Below, piece by piece: positions 1 through 7,689 of a stretch of DNA of 64,000 bases. A program made the position numbers and the translations under genes. This stretch comes from Campylobacter sp. MIT 97-5078. GTDB taxonomy: Bacteria > Campylobacterota > Campylobacteria > Campylobacterales > Campylobacteraceae. The stretch is taken from NCBI RefSeq assembly GCF_006864455.1, contig NZ_QHLK01000007.1, positions 1 through 64,000 of the forward strand. Reading direction: 5' to 3'. The stretch's first letter is position 1. The number at the start of each line of letters is the position of its first letter. The notes under the pieces were generated by a model, which did not search any database, was not told the origin of the DNA, and was given only the letters and a program-made list of their open reading frames with translations.

Positions 1-813
1 AGCAAATAAAATCGTGCCAAAGTCATGATCTTCGTGAAAAATTCCATGCGTAAAACGTAAATTGTAGTGATTTAAAATTTCACTCTTAAAGCTTCCCTGC
101 CAAGCAAAATAAAAATCATAAAATTTATTTTTACTTAAAAGTTCTAAACCGCTATCATACTCATCTTTCTTAAGTTTTTTAAGGGTGGGAAGTTTGGGCT
201 TATTTTTAAATTCTCTTGTATTTTCATCATATTCAGTAAGATTATGAACTAGAATTTCTAAGTTTTTTTCAAGCATATTTTTAACGCAAAGTTCTATACA
301 ATCAAGGCTAATATAATCATCACTATCTACAAAATGAATAATCCTTGAAGGCAAGTCTTGCACTAAAAGTTCATGAATATTTTCTAAGTTTGTTTTGATA
401 AAATTTGAAGTAATTTTTGTAAAATGCTTTTGAATTTCACTTAAAGAAAGTTCTTTTGTGTTTTTATCAAAGGTATGAGTTTTTAAAAAGGATTGTATGC
501 TTAATTTTTCATTTGAATTGAAATTATTATTTTTTTGTATAAAACTTTCACTTTCTAAAAGCTCTCTTAAGGCAGAACCTTTGATAAACTCAAGTCCTAG
601 ATTCCTGGCTGAAGCTTGCCCTGAATTTGGCTTTGAAAGCACTAAAATTCTTTCATCTTTACTAGCAAATTCTAAAGCAATTTCTAAACTCTCATCATCA
701 CTTCCATCATCAACTAAGATAATATCTAAGTTTTGATAGCTTTGATTGATAAGACTTTGAACACATTCTTTAAGATAAGCTTTGACATTGTAAATTGGCA
801 CGATGATAGAAAC
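1..813. repeat. Direct repeat copy 1 (paralogous glycosyltransferase)
   Basis: Bases 1-813 match 4108-4919 almost base for base, in the same orientation. The exceptions are one indel (three Ts at about 193-195 here, two in copy 2), a divergent patch at about 600-666, and a few substitutions. The left boundary lies outside the window. The repeats flank wecB and the two-domain transferase. Confidence 0.93.
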
Positions 814-828
814 TAAGGCATTTTTCAT
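1..828 (-). CDS. GT2 family glycosyltransferase, LOS locus (3' end beyond window)
   Basis: The reading frame opens at ATG 828 and stays open for 276 codons to the left edge, so the C-terminus is missing. It encodes a GT-A fold family 2 transferase: VSIIVPIYN strand at residues 5-13, VDDGSDD (nucleotide-sugar binding) near 40, and a VDSDDY metal-binding motif near 160. The family moves a sugar from a nucleotide donor; here the target is presumably LOS outer core, at the inner face of the cytoplasmic membrane. Its ATG overlaps the stop of the upstream transferase (ATGA), so the two are translationally coupled. It is nearly identical to the gene at 3664-4934 but lacks that copy's one-base deletion. 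Donor and acceptor cannot be read from the sequence. Confidence 0.85.
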   Translation of the reverse strand, partial: MKNALVSIIVPIYNVKAYLKECVQSLINQSYQNLDIILVDDGSDDESLEIALEFASKDERILVLSKPNSGQASARNLGLEFIKGSALRELLESESFIQKNNNFNSNEKLSIQSFLKTHTFDKNTKELSLSEIQKHFTKITSNFIKTNLENIHELLVQDLPSRIIHFVDSDDYISLDCIELCVKNMLEKNLEILVHNLTEYDENTREFKNKPKLPTLKKLKKDEYDSGLELLSKNKFYDFYFAWQGSFKSEILNHYNLRFTHGIFHEDHDFGTILFA

Positions 829-2465
829 ATCTTGTATTTTTTTGTCCCCAAAATCTTATGCACACTATGTCTTAAATTTCTTTCTAAAGAGCCAAAGATA
901 GCTTTAAAAAACCCTTTTTGCTTAACTTGAGCTTTAAAAAGTATTTTTTTACTTTTTTGATATGAGGACTTATCTCTATCTATAAGAAGCTTAAAACCTA
1001 AATTAATCGCTTCTTGCAAGGCCTCGTTCATTCTTTTTTGGTTGTGTTTGTTATTTGAAATCGCAGCCTTATCGTTAATATATTTTAAACCAAGATTTGG
1101 ATTTGATCCCCACAAATTAGGATTTCTATGAGGATGAGGAGGAACGAAGGTTCTAATATTTTTTCTTTGCAAAACCAAAGAAAAGGCAATATCTTCGCCT
1201 ACTAATTTATAATCTTGCAAACTCTGCGTATCTTCAAACAAAAGCTTGAGCCATTCTTTTTTAAAAAACCAAGCATGTCCTACAAAATCAACCTCAGCTC
1301 GTATTTTGTTTGGCATTACCCAACCAAGCCTAAAAAAGTCATTAACAGGATAATTTTTTGCATTTTTAAGCACTATACCCACAGCTCCATAAAGCCCCCC
1401 CCCCTCTTGTTTTTGCATTTGTGAAAAACAATTAGCTAAAAAATCTTTTCCAGGTATAGTATCATCATCAAAAACACAAACTAAATTCGAATTCGCTCTT
1501 TTTTGTGCAAATTTAAATCTTTCCCACACACCTTTATTTTCTTTTGAAATTTCAATAAGATCAAATTCTTTTTCTATATCTTTTGGGATTTCAATGCCTT
1601 CAAACACTCCATCTTGATAAAGTAAAATTTCTTTTGGTTTTAAGGATTGGTTTTGAATGGCTTTGAGTTGCTCTTTCAGTGCTTGGGGGCGTTTGTAAAG
1701 ATTAAGCACCACGCTCACATTAAGCTTATCTTCATATATTGGCATTACGCAGTTTCTTTCAGCGTATTCATTGCCCGGTATCATATAAGGGCGAAGTGCT
1801 TGAGCTCCTTTATTTCCAGCTTTTCCTGATTTAAAATAAAAATCAATTGATGAGCCAAAATCAATATAACGATTATTTGGGTTATATGAAAAAAGACTAT
1901 GTATAATAATTTCAGCTAATGGTCCTGCTGATACAACAAAAAGCAAATTCTGTCTATCTGCAAAATCTTTCTTAATTTTATTAATCAAATTCTCTAAATC
2001 TTCTTGAAAAAATACATTGCAATCATCACTTATTTCGTAATGCTTGATGATATTAAGATTTCCTATTTGTTTATCTTTTGCACGATAATTAGCAATTAAT
2101 ACCGCATCCTCACTAAGTTTTTCAAAATACTCTTTAAATCGTCTATGATTGATATTAACAAAGATATTTGCAAAGCTCAAATTTTTTGATTTTATATGAG
2201 TTTGATACCAGCAAGTTGCTACTTCATCACAACACGGACAAGACACACCATAAATAAACCTCTCATCATTAATTTCAAGTGAAGCTAAAAGTGCCTTAGA
2301 AAAATCTTTATTATCTTGAAAACTCCAACCTTCTTGAGCATTAAAATTTTCCCCTATCATGATGGCTTTTTCACCATCACCATAACGAAGAAGGCTAAAA
2401 TTTTCTTTTCTGTAAAGTTTATCAAAAATTCTATCAAATTCTTTATCTAGGTATAAAGTTTTCAT
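825..2465 (-). CDS. Two-domain glycosyltransferase, GT-D (DUF1792-like) + GT2; phase-variable, in frame (ON)
   Basis: This 546-residue protein has two catalytic modules. Residues 1 to about 230 resemble the GT-D fold (DUF1792) with its DxE signature in LLRYGDGEKA (D30-G-E32). From about residue 250 a GT2 domain begins (SVVLNLYKRP), with a DDD metal motif in VFDDDTIPG and VGEDIAF further on. Such fusions probably add two sugars in succession to LOS. A run of ten Gs (1395-1404) encodes Gly codons at about residue 354 and is in frame here. A change by one G would truncate the protein inside GT2 but leave GT-D whole. It starts at ATG 2465, overlapping the wecB stop by one base (TAATG), and its stop overlaps the start of the next gene. 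Confidence 0.85.
   Translation of the reverse strand: MKTLYLDKEFDRIFDKLYRKENFSLLRYGDGEKAIMIGENFNAQEGWSFQDNKDFSKALLASLEINDERFIYGVSCPCCDEVATCWYQTHIKSKNLSFANIFVNINHRRFKEYFEKLSEDAVLIANYRAKDKQIGNLNIIKHYEISDDCNVFFQEDLENLINKIKKDFADRQNLLFVVSAGPLAEIIIHSLFSYNPNNRYIDFGSSIDFYFKSGKAGNKGAQALRPYMIPGNEYAERNCVMPIYEDKLNVSVVLNLYKRPQALKEQLKAIQNQSLKPKEILLYQDGVFEGIEIPKDIEKEFDLIEISKENKGVWERFKFAQKRANSNLVCVFDDDTIPGKDFLANCFSQMQKQEGGGLYGAVGIVLKNAKNYPVNDFFRLGWVMPNKIRAEVDFVGHAWFFKKEWLKLLFEDTQSLQDYKLVGEDIAFSLVLQRKNIRTFVPPHPHRNPNLWGSNPNLGLKYINDKAAISNNKHNQKRMNEALQEAINLGFKLLIDRDKSSYQKSKKILFKAQVKQKGFFKAIFGSLERNLRHSVHKILGTKKYKI
1395..1404 (-). repeat. Poly-G tract (G10 on the coding strand), phase-variation site, ON
   Basis: Ten Cs on the plus strand are ten Gs in the coding strand of the two-domain transferase. 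Homopolymeric G runs of 8 or more in Campylobacter surface-glycan genes are known slipped-strand hotspots. The length seen keeps the 546-codon frame open. Confidence 0.9.
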
Positions 2466-3583
2466 TATAAATTCTTTCCTTTAAAAAAGTTTGCAATAGC
2501 TGAAAAAATTCTTTTGCTCGCCTTACCATCACCATAAGGATTTTGTTTTTTTGTGTAAAAAGGATTTTCAAGATAATAATTTACACGCTTATAAATAAGC
2601 TCTTCATCATTACCTACAAGCTCGCTAAAACCATTCTTTAATCCTGCCGTTCTTTCTGTAAAATTACGTAGAACAAGCACCTTGACTTTAAAACTTGGTG
2701 CTTCTTCTTGTATGCCACCACTATCACTTAAAATCAAGCTACTATGCTTCATCACATTGATTAAATCAATATAATTTAAAGCCCCACACAAAATAATATT
2801 TTGTGTATTTTTAAGCGTTTCTTCAAGCACCTGTTTGACATTTGGGTTTGGGTGCAGTGGTAAGATAAAAGTAATTTGTGCGTGTGTATATGCAAGCTTA
2901 AGCAAGCACTTGGCTAGAGCCTTTATATTATTATGATTTTCTCTGCGGTGTATTGTTACAAGCACGATTTTATCTTGTTTGAGATTTAATCCCAAGCGTT
3001 TAAGACGTTTGCTAGAATTAATCAGTTCATTTTTATCAATATAATATATCGCATCAATACCGGTATTTTTAGTGATAAAAATCTTATCCTTGGCAATGCC
3101 TTCCTTGACGAGATTTTTATAATCCTCTTTTGTTGGACAAAAATGCAAATCAGCTAGCTTGCTAATCATTAGTCTCATAGCCTCTTCTGGAAATGGTTCG
3201 TATAGATTGTGCGACCGTAAACCAGCTTCGATGTGAAAAATTGGTATTTTTTTATAAAAGGCTGCTAAGGCACCACAATACGCACTCATGGTATCACCTT
3301 GCACAATCAAAGCATCAAATTTCTGCTTACTTAAAAGTTCATCAAGCTGATTAAGAAGCTTTGCATTAAGCAAAGGTAAGCTTTGATCTTGAGTCATCAC
3401 ATTGAGATTAAAATCTGCCTTGAGATTAAAAAATTGAAGTGTTTGATTGCTAAGCTGTTTTTGCTGTTCTGTATTGCATAAAAAAACTTGCATATCGCTT
3501 TTTTGTGCCTTAAAATACAAAAACAATGGGGCAAGTTTTATAACCTCTGGTCTAGTGCCAAGCACAAATAAAATCTTTTTCAA
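2465..3583 (-). CDS. wecB: UDP-N-acetylglucosamine 2-epimerase, non-hydrolysing (WecB/MnaA family)
   Basis: The enzyme interconverts UDP-GlcNAc and UDP-ManNAc in the cytoplasm, supplying ManNAc-type sugars for glycans. Family landmarks: GTRPE near the N-terminus, IVQGDT near residue 95, HIEAGLRS near 115, the HRREN loop, and SDSGGIQEE followed by TERT in the C-terminal half. At 372-373 residues it is full length. No ATG is available; two adjacent TTG codons (3586, 3583) can start it, and the GAGG six bases before the second favours 3583. It is the first gene of the wecB / two-domain transferase / GT2 cluster. An alternative is a hydrolysing NeuC-type enzyme, but the length and motifs fit WecB better. 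Confidence 0.9.
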   Translation of the reverse strand: MKKILFVLGTRPEVIKLAPLFLYFKAQKSDMQVFLCNTEQQKQLSNQTLQFFNLKADFNLNVMTQDQSLPLLNAKLLNQLDELLSKQKFDALIVQGDTMSAYCGALAAFYKKIPIFHIEAGLRSHNLYEPFPEEAMRLMISKLADLHFCPTKEDYKNLVKEGIAKDKIFITKNTGIDAIYYIDKNELINSSKRLKRLGLNLKQDKIVLVTIHRRENHNNIKALAKCLLKLAYTHAQITFILPLHPNPNVKQVLEETLKNTQNIILCGALNYIDLINVMKHSSLILSDSGGIQEEAPSFKVKVLVLRNFTERTAGLKNGFSELVGNDEELIYKRVNYYLENPFYTKKQNPYGDGKASKRIFSAIANFFKGKNL

Positions 3584-3616
3584 CAAATACCTCTAAGCTA
3601 TCTTATCAAACTCGCT

Positions 3617-3622
3617 ATTATA
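3617..3622 (-). promoter_or_regulatory. Sigma70 -10 box before wecB
   Basis: The minus strand reads TGTTATAATAG about 31 bases upstream of the wecB TTG, a perfect TATAAT in the only gap of this cluster. Campylobacter vegetative promoters rely mainly on an AT-rich -10, so this is probably the start of the wecB unit. Confidence 0.6.
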
Positions 3623-3663
3623 ACACAAAAAGCAAGATTTTTTAAAGCTTTAAATTTAAAAAC

Positions 3664-4934
3664 TTATTTTTGTTTAAAAAATAAAGCGATGATTTTTTTA
3701 GGATTACGCCAATACATTCTTATAAGAAGTTTTTGGCGGTAAAAATTAACATTTTTAATACCAATCTTATTTAAAAATTTATGAATTTCTTGCGTAAAGG
3801 CTGTATTTGTCTTAGAATGATAAAAAATATAATCATAAATGTATTTTTTAATGACTTTTTTAAAAAATTTTTGCTTGTTTTTATTTGCTTGCATAAAATC
3901 ATAAACCACTTCAGCTATCCTAACCAAACAATACGCTCTAAAATACGCCCTTAAGCTTTGATAATCTTTAAAACAAGGTCTTAAAATTTCTAAATTTAAA
4001 GGCATTTTCTGTGGAAAATGATGTTCTTTCTGGCTTGTTATTATCGAATTTGATCTTATCCTATACACATACAAAGCCTCATTTATATAAGCGATCTTTT
4101 TTGCTAAAGCAAATAAAATCGTGCCAAAGTCATGATCTTCGTGAAAAATTCCATGCGTAAAACGTAAATTGTAGTGATTTAAAATTTCACTCTTAAAGCT
4201 TCCCTGCCAAGCAAAATAAAAATCATAAAATTTATTTTTACTCAAAAATTCTAAACCGCTATCATACTCATCTTTCTTAAGTTTTTTAAGGGTGGGAAGT
4301 TGGGCTTATTTTTAAATTCTCTTGTATTTTCATCATATTCAGTAAGATTATGAACTAGAATTTCTAAGTTTTTTTCAAGCATATTTTTAACGCAAAGTTC
4401 TATACAATCAAGGCTAATATAATCATCACTATCTACAAAATGAATAATCCTTGAAGGCAAGTCTTGCACTAAAAGTTCATGAATATTTTCTAAGTTTGTT
4501 TTGATAAAATTTGAAGTAATTTTTGTAAAATGCTTTTGAATTTCACTTAAAGAAAGTTCTTTTGTGTTTTTATCAAAGGTATGAGTTTTTAAAAAGGATT
4601 GTATGCTTAATTTTTCATTTGAATTGAAATTATTATTTTTTTGTATAAAACTTTCACTTTCTAAAAGCTCTCTTAAGGCAGAACCTTTGATAAACTCAAG
4701 TCCTAAGTTTCGAGCTGAACTTAAGCCACCATTTGGCTTGCTTAACACCAAAATCCTCTCATCTTGCTTAGCAAATTCTAAAGCAATTTCTAAACTCTCA
4801 TCATCACTTCCATCATCAACTAAGATAATATCTAAGTTTTGATAAGTTTGATTGACAAGGCTTTGAACGCATTCTTTAAGATAAGCTTTGACATTGTAAA
4901 TTGGCACGATGATAGAAACCATATCATTTTGCAA
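3664..4934 (-). pseudogene. GT2 glycosyltransferase, second copy, frameshifted
   Basis: The gene probably starts at TTG 4934 (AAGG eight bases upstream) or ATG 4922. It reads the same GT2 domain as copy 1 (VSIIVPIYN, VDDGSDD, VDSDDY). At about 4297 one T of the TTT found in copy 1 is missing, which shifts the frame and ends it at 4251. The rest of the protein continues in another frame from 4245 to 3664 (193 codons, containing FHEDHDFGTILFA and a Lys-rich C-terminus). The lesion is not in a long homopolymer, so it looks like decay or a sequencing error rather than phase variation. This copy shows what the off-window C-terminus of copy 1 should look like. Confidence 0.85.
4108..4919. repeat. 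Direct repeat copy 2 (paralogous glycosyltransferase)
   Basis: This is the partner of 1-813 in the same orientation. The identity ends abruptly inside the start of the gene: upstream of 4919 the sequence is unrelated to that upstream of 813. Confidence 0.93.
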
Positions 4935-4974
4935 ATTTTTTAACCTTTTTTTAAAACTGAACACAAAAGCAAAT

Positions 4975-5941
4975 TTATATTTGTTTGTTTTCAAGAGATT
5001 TAAATTTTTTCGCTATTTGTTTTCTGCAAAGATTATAGTATTTTTTCTTTATACTTAAGTTAAATCTATATAAAAATTTTAAATAAGGATAAGTAAGGAT
5101 ATTGTATTCATAAAGTCTGTGCGCATCATGAATTTTTAAGAAAAGAATCTCATAATAAACAAAAAACTTAAATTTCTCATCATGCTTTAAAGCAAGTTTT
5201 GCTAATAGCTTTTGCACCAATTCGCAGTCTTTATTGCATTGAATAAAATTCTCTTTTGCACGAGTGAGCGATTTTGGATTAAAACGGTAATAATACAAAA
5301 GCTTATCACACAAGTATATATTTTTACTCACCAACAAAAGAGCTATAACGACTAAATTGTCTTCTGCCATATTTATCAATACCCCCCCCCCCTATGATGC
5401 TAATAGCACTCAAATACGCCTCTTTTCTACATAGCTTAAAAACAACACCACCAAAATTCATATCGTTATCAAAATAAAACTCTAACAATTTGTCTTTATT
5501 TACAAATCCTTCTCTTCTTGATGCAAGGTTATGCTTTTCAAAACTTGCATCTTGTTTTTCTTGTGAATAACAATTAAACGAGATAAAATCAATTTCCAAG
5601 CTCTTGTTTTTATCTATAATTTCAAACAATATCTCACAAGCTCTTTCATCAAAATAATCATCTGGATCCAAAAAAAGCAGATATTCTCCACTAGCAACCA
5701 AAGCTCCATTGTTTCTAGCTATAAAAACACCTTGATTTTTTTCGTTATGAATAATTTTTACCCTTTCATCTTTCAAAGCAAATTCCTTAGCAATTTCTAT
5801 ACTACTATCTTGCCCACAATCATCAACAACAATGATCTCTATATCTTTAAACGTTTGATTTATGCAAGATTGTAAAGCTTGAGCGATAAAGGCTTGAACA
5901 TTGTAAGTTGGAAGTATGATCGAAAATTTAGGAACTTGCAT
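4975..5941 (-). CDS. Phase-variable GT2 glycosyltransferase, out of frame (OFF) at G11
   Basis: From ATG 5941 (AAGGAT upstream) the frame encodes a GT2 domain: FSIILPTYNVQAF at residues 6-18, VVDDCGQDSS near 40 and LDPDDYFDE near 95. At residue 184 it meets eleven Gs (5382-5392) and then ends after 205 residues (stop at 5324). The rest of the protein is open in another frame from 5379 to 4975 (134 codons, starting with INMAEDNLVV, the usual ED motif of GT2 enzymes). Losing one G (G10) or gaining two (G13) joins the halves into about 321 residues. It therefore looks like a contingency gene caught OFF rather than a dead gene. It is the first gene of the minus-strand LOS cluster. Confidence 0.87.
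5382..5392 (-). repeat. Poly-G tract (G11 on the coding strand), phase-variation site, OFF
   Basis: Eleven Cs on the plus strand are G11 in the transferase gene. Frame analysis shows that lengths of 3n+1 (10, 13) give the full-length product, so 11 is an OFF length. Confidence 0.9.
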
Positions 5942-5981
5942 GTGTTTTATCCTTAAATATTAAAGTCTTAGAAAGCGATGT

Positions 5982-5987
5982 ATTATA
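5982..5987 (-). promoter_or_regulatory. Sigma70 -10 box before the phase-variable transferase
   Basis: The minus strand reads GATTATAATAC about 40 bases before ATG 5941. An overlapping TATAAT also exists on the plus strand at 5984-5989, but the better waaF promoter lies at 6021. Confidence 0.5.
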
Positions 5988-6015
5988 ATCAATATTCATA
6001 AATTTTCAATCAATA

Positions 6016-6026
6016 TTTGCTATAAT
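6016..6026 (+). promoter_or_regulatory. Extended -10 promoter of waaF
   Basis: TTTGCTATAAT is a textbook Campylobacter extended -10 element. It ends 20 bases before the waaF TTG start. Confidence 0.75.
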
Positions 6027-6046
6027 TTTTGACAAAAAGGCAAAGC

Positions 6047-7045
6047 TTGAAAATTTTTATCCACCTTCCAACTTGGCTTGGCGATGCAGTTATGGCAAGT
6101 GCGGCTTTAAAGCTTGTGTTTGAGCATTTTACAAAGCTTGATAAAAAAACTGAGTTTATACTTCATGGCTCTTTTGTGGCGTGCGAGCTTTTTAAAGAGT
6201 GTGAAAATACACGGATTTTTATAGAAGATAAAAGATCAAGATATGTAAATTTTTATAAACTCGCTAAAATTTGGGGTAGGGTTGATTACGCCTTTTCTTT
6301 TAGAGGGGCATTTTCAGCTAAAATTATGCTTTTTTTACTGCATTCAAAATATAAATTTATCTTTAATAAAAAGCACAACAAAAACGCTCATCAAGTGCTA
6401 AAATACCTTGAATTTATCAAAAACTCACTCAAGCTTAAAGAAGCAGTGCAAGATGAGCTTTTTTTACCCATAAAAGCGTATAAAAAGCTTGATGAAAACG
6501 AGCAAAAAGCTTTGTGTGAATACTTTAAACTTGATATAAACAAGAAATTTTTAGGTATAAATGCTGGGGCAAAATATGGTAGTGCCAAACGCTGGAATGA
6601 AGAGTATTTTGCAAAAGTTGCTCTTGAGTTTAGCAAAAGCCATAAAATTCTCATCTTTGGCGTAGCAAGCGAACAAGAACTTTGCGATAAAATCGAGTTT
6701 TTGCTTCAAAAAAATGGCGTAAAAGCTTTAAATTTGTGTGCTAAAACGAGTATAAAAGAGCTTTGCGAGCTTATTTCTAGCCTTGATCTTTTTATCAGCA
6801 ATGACAGCGGTGCCATGCATATAGCAGCTGTGTATAAAACACCTACTATAGCGGTGTTTGGACCTACAAAATTCACTCAAACTTCGCCTTGGCATAATGA
6901 AAATGCAAGGCTTGTGCATTTAAATTTAGCTTGTATGCCTTGTATGAAACGAGTATGTCCTTTAAAACATCACGCTTGCATGCAAGAGTTAAAACCTGAA
7001 CTTGTAATCAAAGAAGCAAAAAGCTTGCTTAAAGAGCAAAGATAA
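6047..7045 (+). CDS. waaF: ADP-heptose--LOS heptosyltransferase II
   Basis: WaaF adds the second L-glycero-D-manno-heptose to the LOS inner core at the cytoplasmic face of the inner membrane. The 332-residue GT9 protein starts with KIFIHLPTWLGDAVMAS, the diagnostic N-terminus of the family. It also has GINAGAKYGSAKRW near 170 and SNDSGAMHIAA with FGPTKFTQTSP in the C-terminal donor-binding half. I chose TTG 6047 because AAAAAGG lies just upstream and the family's MKIFIHLP start follows; an upstream TTG at 6029 would add six unconserved residues. It stands alone on the plus strand. The other heptose genes face it from 7.5-10.6 kb, and its 3' end overlaps the convergent lipoprotein gene by 17 bases. 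Confidence 0.93.
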   Translation: MKIFIHLPTWLGDAVMASAALKLVFEHFTKLDKKTEFILHGSFVACELFKECENTRIFIEDKRSRYVNFYKLAKIWGRVDYAFSFRGAFSAKIMLFLLHSKYKFIFNKKHNKNAHQVLKYLEFIKNSLKLKEAVQDELFLPIKAYKKLDENEQKALCEYFKLDINKKFLGINAGAKYGSAKRWNEEYFAKVALEFSKSHKILIFGVASEQELCDKIEFLLQKNGVKALNLCAKTSIKELCELISSLDLFISNDSGAMHIAAVYKTPTIAVFGPTKFTQTSPWHNENARLVHLNLACMPCMKRVCPLKHHACMQELKPELVIKEAKSLLKEQR

Positions 7046-7421
7046 TCTTCCAAACTCCATCGATTTTCACGGCATTTAAGCGTTCATCGGCTATGCTTTT
7101 GTCATTATAAATAAGCTCGATTTGAAGCTCTGTAAGCTCGCTATTTAGCTCTTTTTTATCAGTAATTTTAACTTCTTTAACGCCACCGTGTTGAGCAAGT
7201 TTTTCTTTAAGCTTGCTTAATTTTTCATTGAGCCTTTCATCGATTTCTTTAGTGCTTAGCTCGCTTTGAATGCTTGCTGGCACATATACATAGGACTTTA
7301 TCCTGCGAAAATCGTCTTCTTGCACCGCCTTAAAATAATCCTCACTAATGTATTTTGGACTATTTTTAAACACACACGCGCCCAAAAATACACACACTAT
7401 CAAAAAAATGTATTTTTTCAT
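7029..7421 (-). CDS. Small lipoprotein of unknown function
   Basis: The 130-residue product begins with a lipoprotein signal: Lys-Lys, a hydrophobic stretch and a lipobox LGAC with Cys16 as the lipidated residue. The mature part (EDYFKAVQEDDFRRIKSY, then an alternating C-terminus ending AVKIDGVWKIIFAL) looks like the compact alpha/beta fold of DUF4878/NTF2-like lipoproteins. That resemblance is an inference from pattern only. A strong AAGGAG lies just before ATG 7421. The gene sits directly downstream of the gmhA remnant and probably shares the hld transcript. Function unknown. Confidence 0.75.
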   Translation of the reverse strand: MKKYIFLIVCVFLGACVFKNSPKYISEDYFKAVQEDDFRRIKSYVYVPASIQSELSTKEIDERLNEKLSKLKEKLAQHGGVKEVKITDKKELNSELTELQIELIYNDKSIADERLNAVKIDGVWKIIFAL

Positions 7422-7466
7422 CTTTACTCCTTTTTAAAATACTCTTCAAATCTTTCTAGCATTTCT

Positions 7467-7689
7467 TCAAAACACTTCATCGATAAACTGATAAATGATA
7501 TGATGTTTAAGATATGCGTTTCTTGGATTCTTGCTGTATTATCGCTTGGAACGACTAAATTAAGCTCACAAAGCTCATTCATAGCTCCTCCACCTTTGCT
7601 ACTAAGCCCTATTGATCCTGCAAAATCTCACTTGCAACAAGTGTTTTTTTTTGATATTCTTCAAACTCTTTTTTAATCAGACTTAGCAT
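7467..7689 (-). pseudogene. gmhA: Remnant of phosphoheptose isomerase gmhA (internal deletion + frameshift)
   Basis: GmhA converts sedoheptulose 7-phosphate to heptose 7-phosphate, the first step toward ADP-heptose. ATG 7689 overlaps the hldE stop, as expected for gmhA. It reads 26 residues of a GmhA-like N-terminus ([16 protein letters not shown]) and then a stop. The next sequence, in another frame, is the family's C-terminus ([15 protein letters not shown], then [18 protein letters not shown]). A second shift is needed for the last helix ([12 protein letters not shown], stop at 7467). About 110 codons of the centre are missing, including the sugar-phosphate binding core. It cannot be functional. 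The plus-strand open frame over the same bases is a shadow. Confidence 0.88.

Noticed and set aside
3664-4245. Separate 193-residue glycosyltransferase-like gene
   Set aside because: Comparison with copy 1 shows it is the frameshifted C-terminal half of the transferase starting at 4934.
7266-7676. 136-codon plus-strand open frame
   Set aside because: It is antisense to the lipoprotein gene start and the gmhA remnant, has no ribosome site, and its composition is that of a shadow frame.
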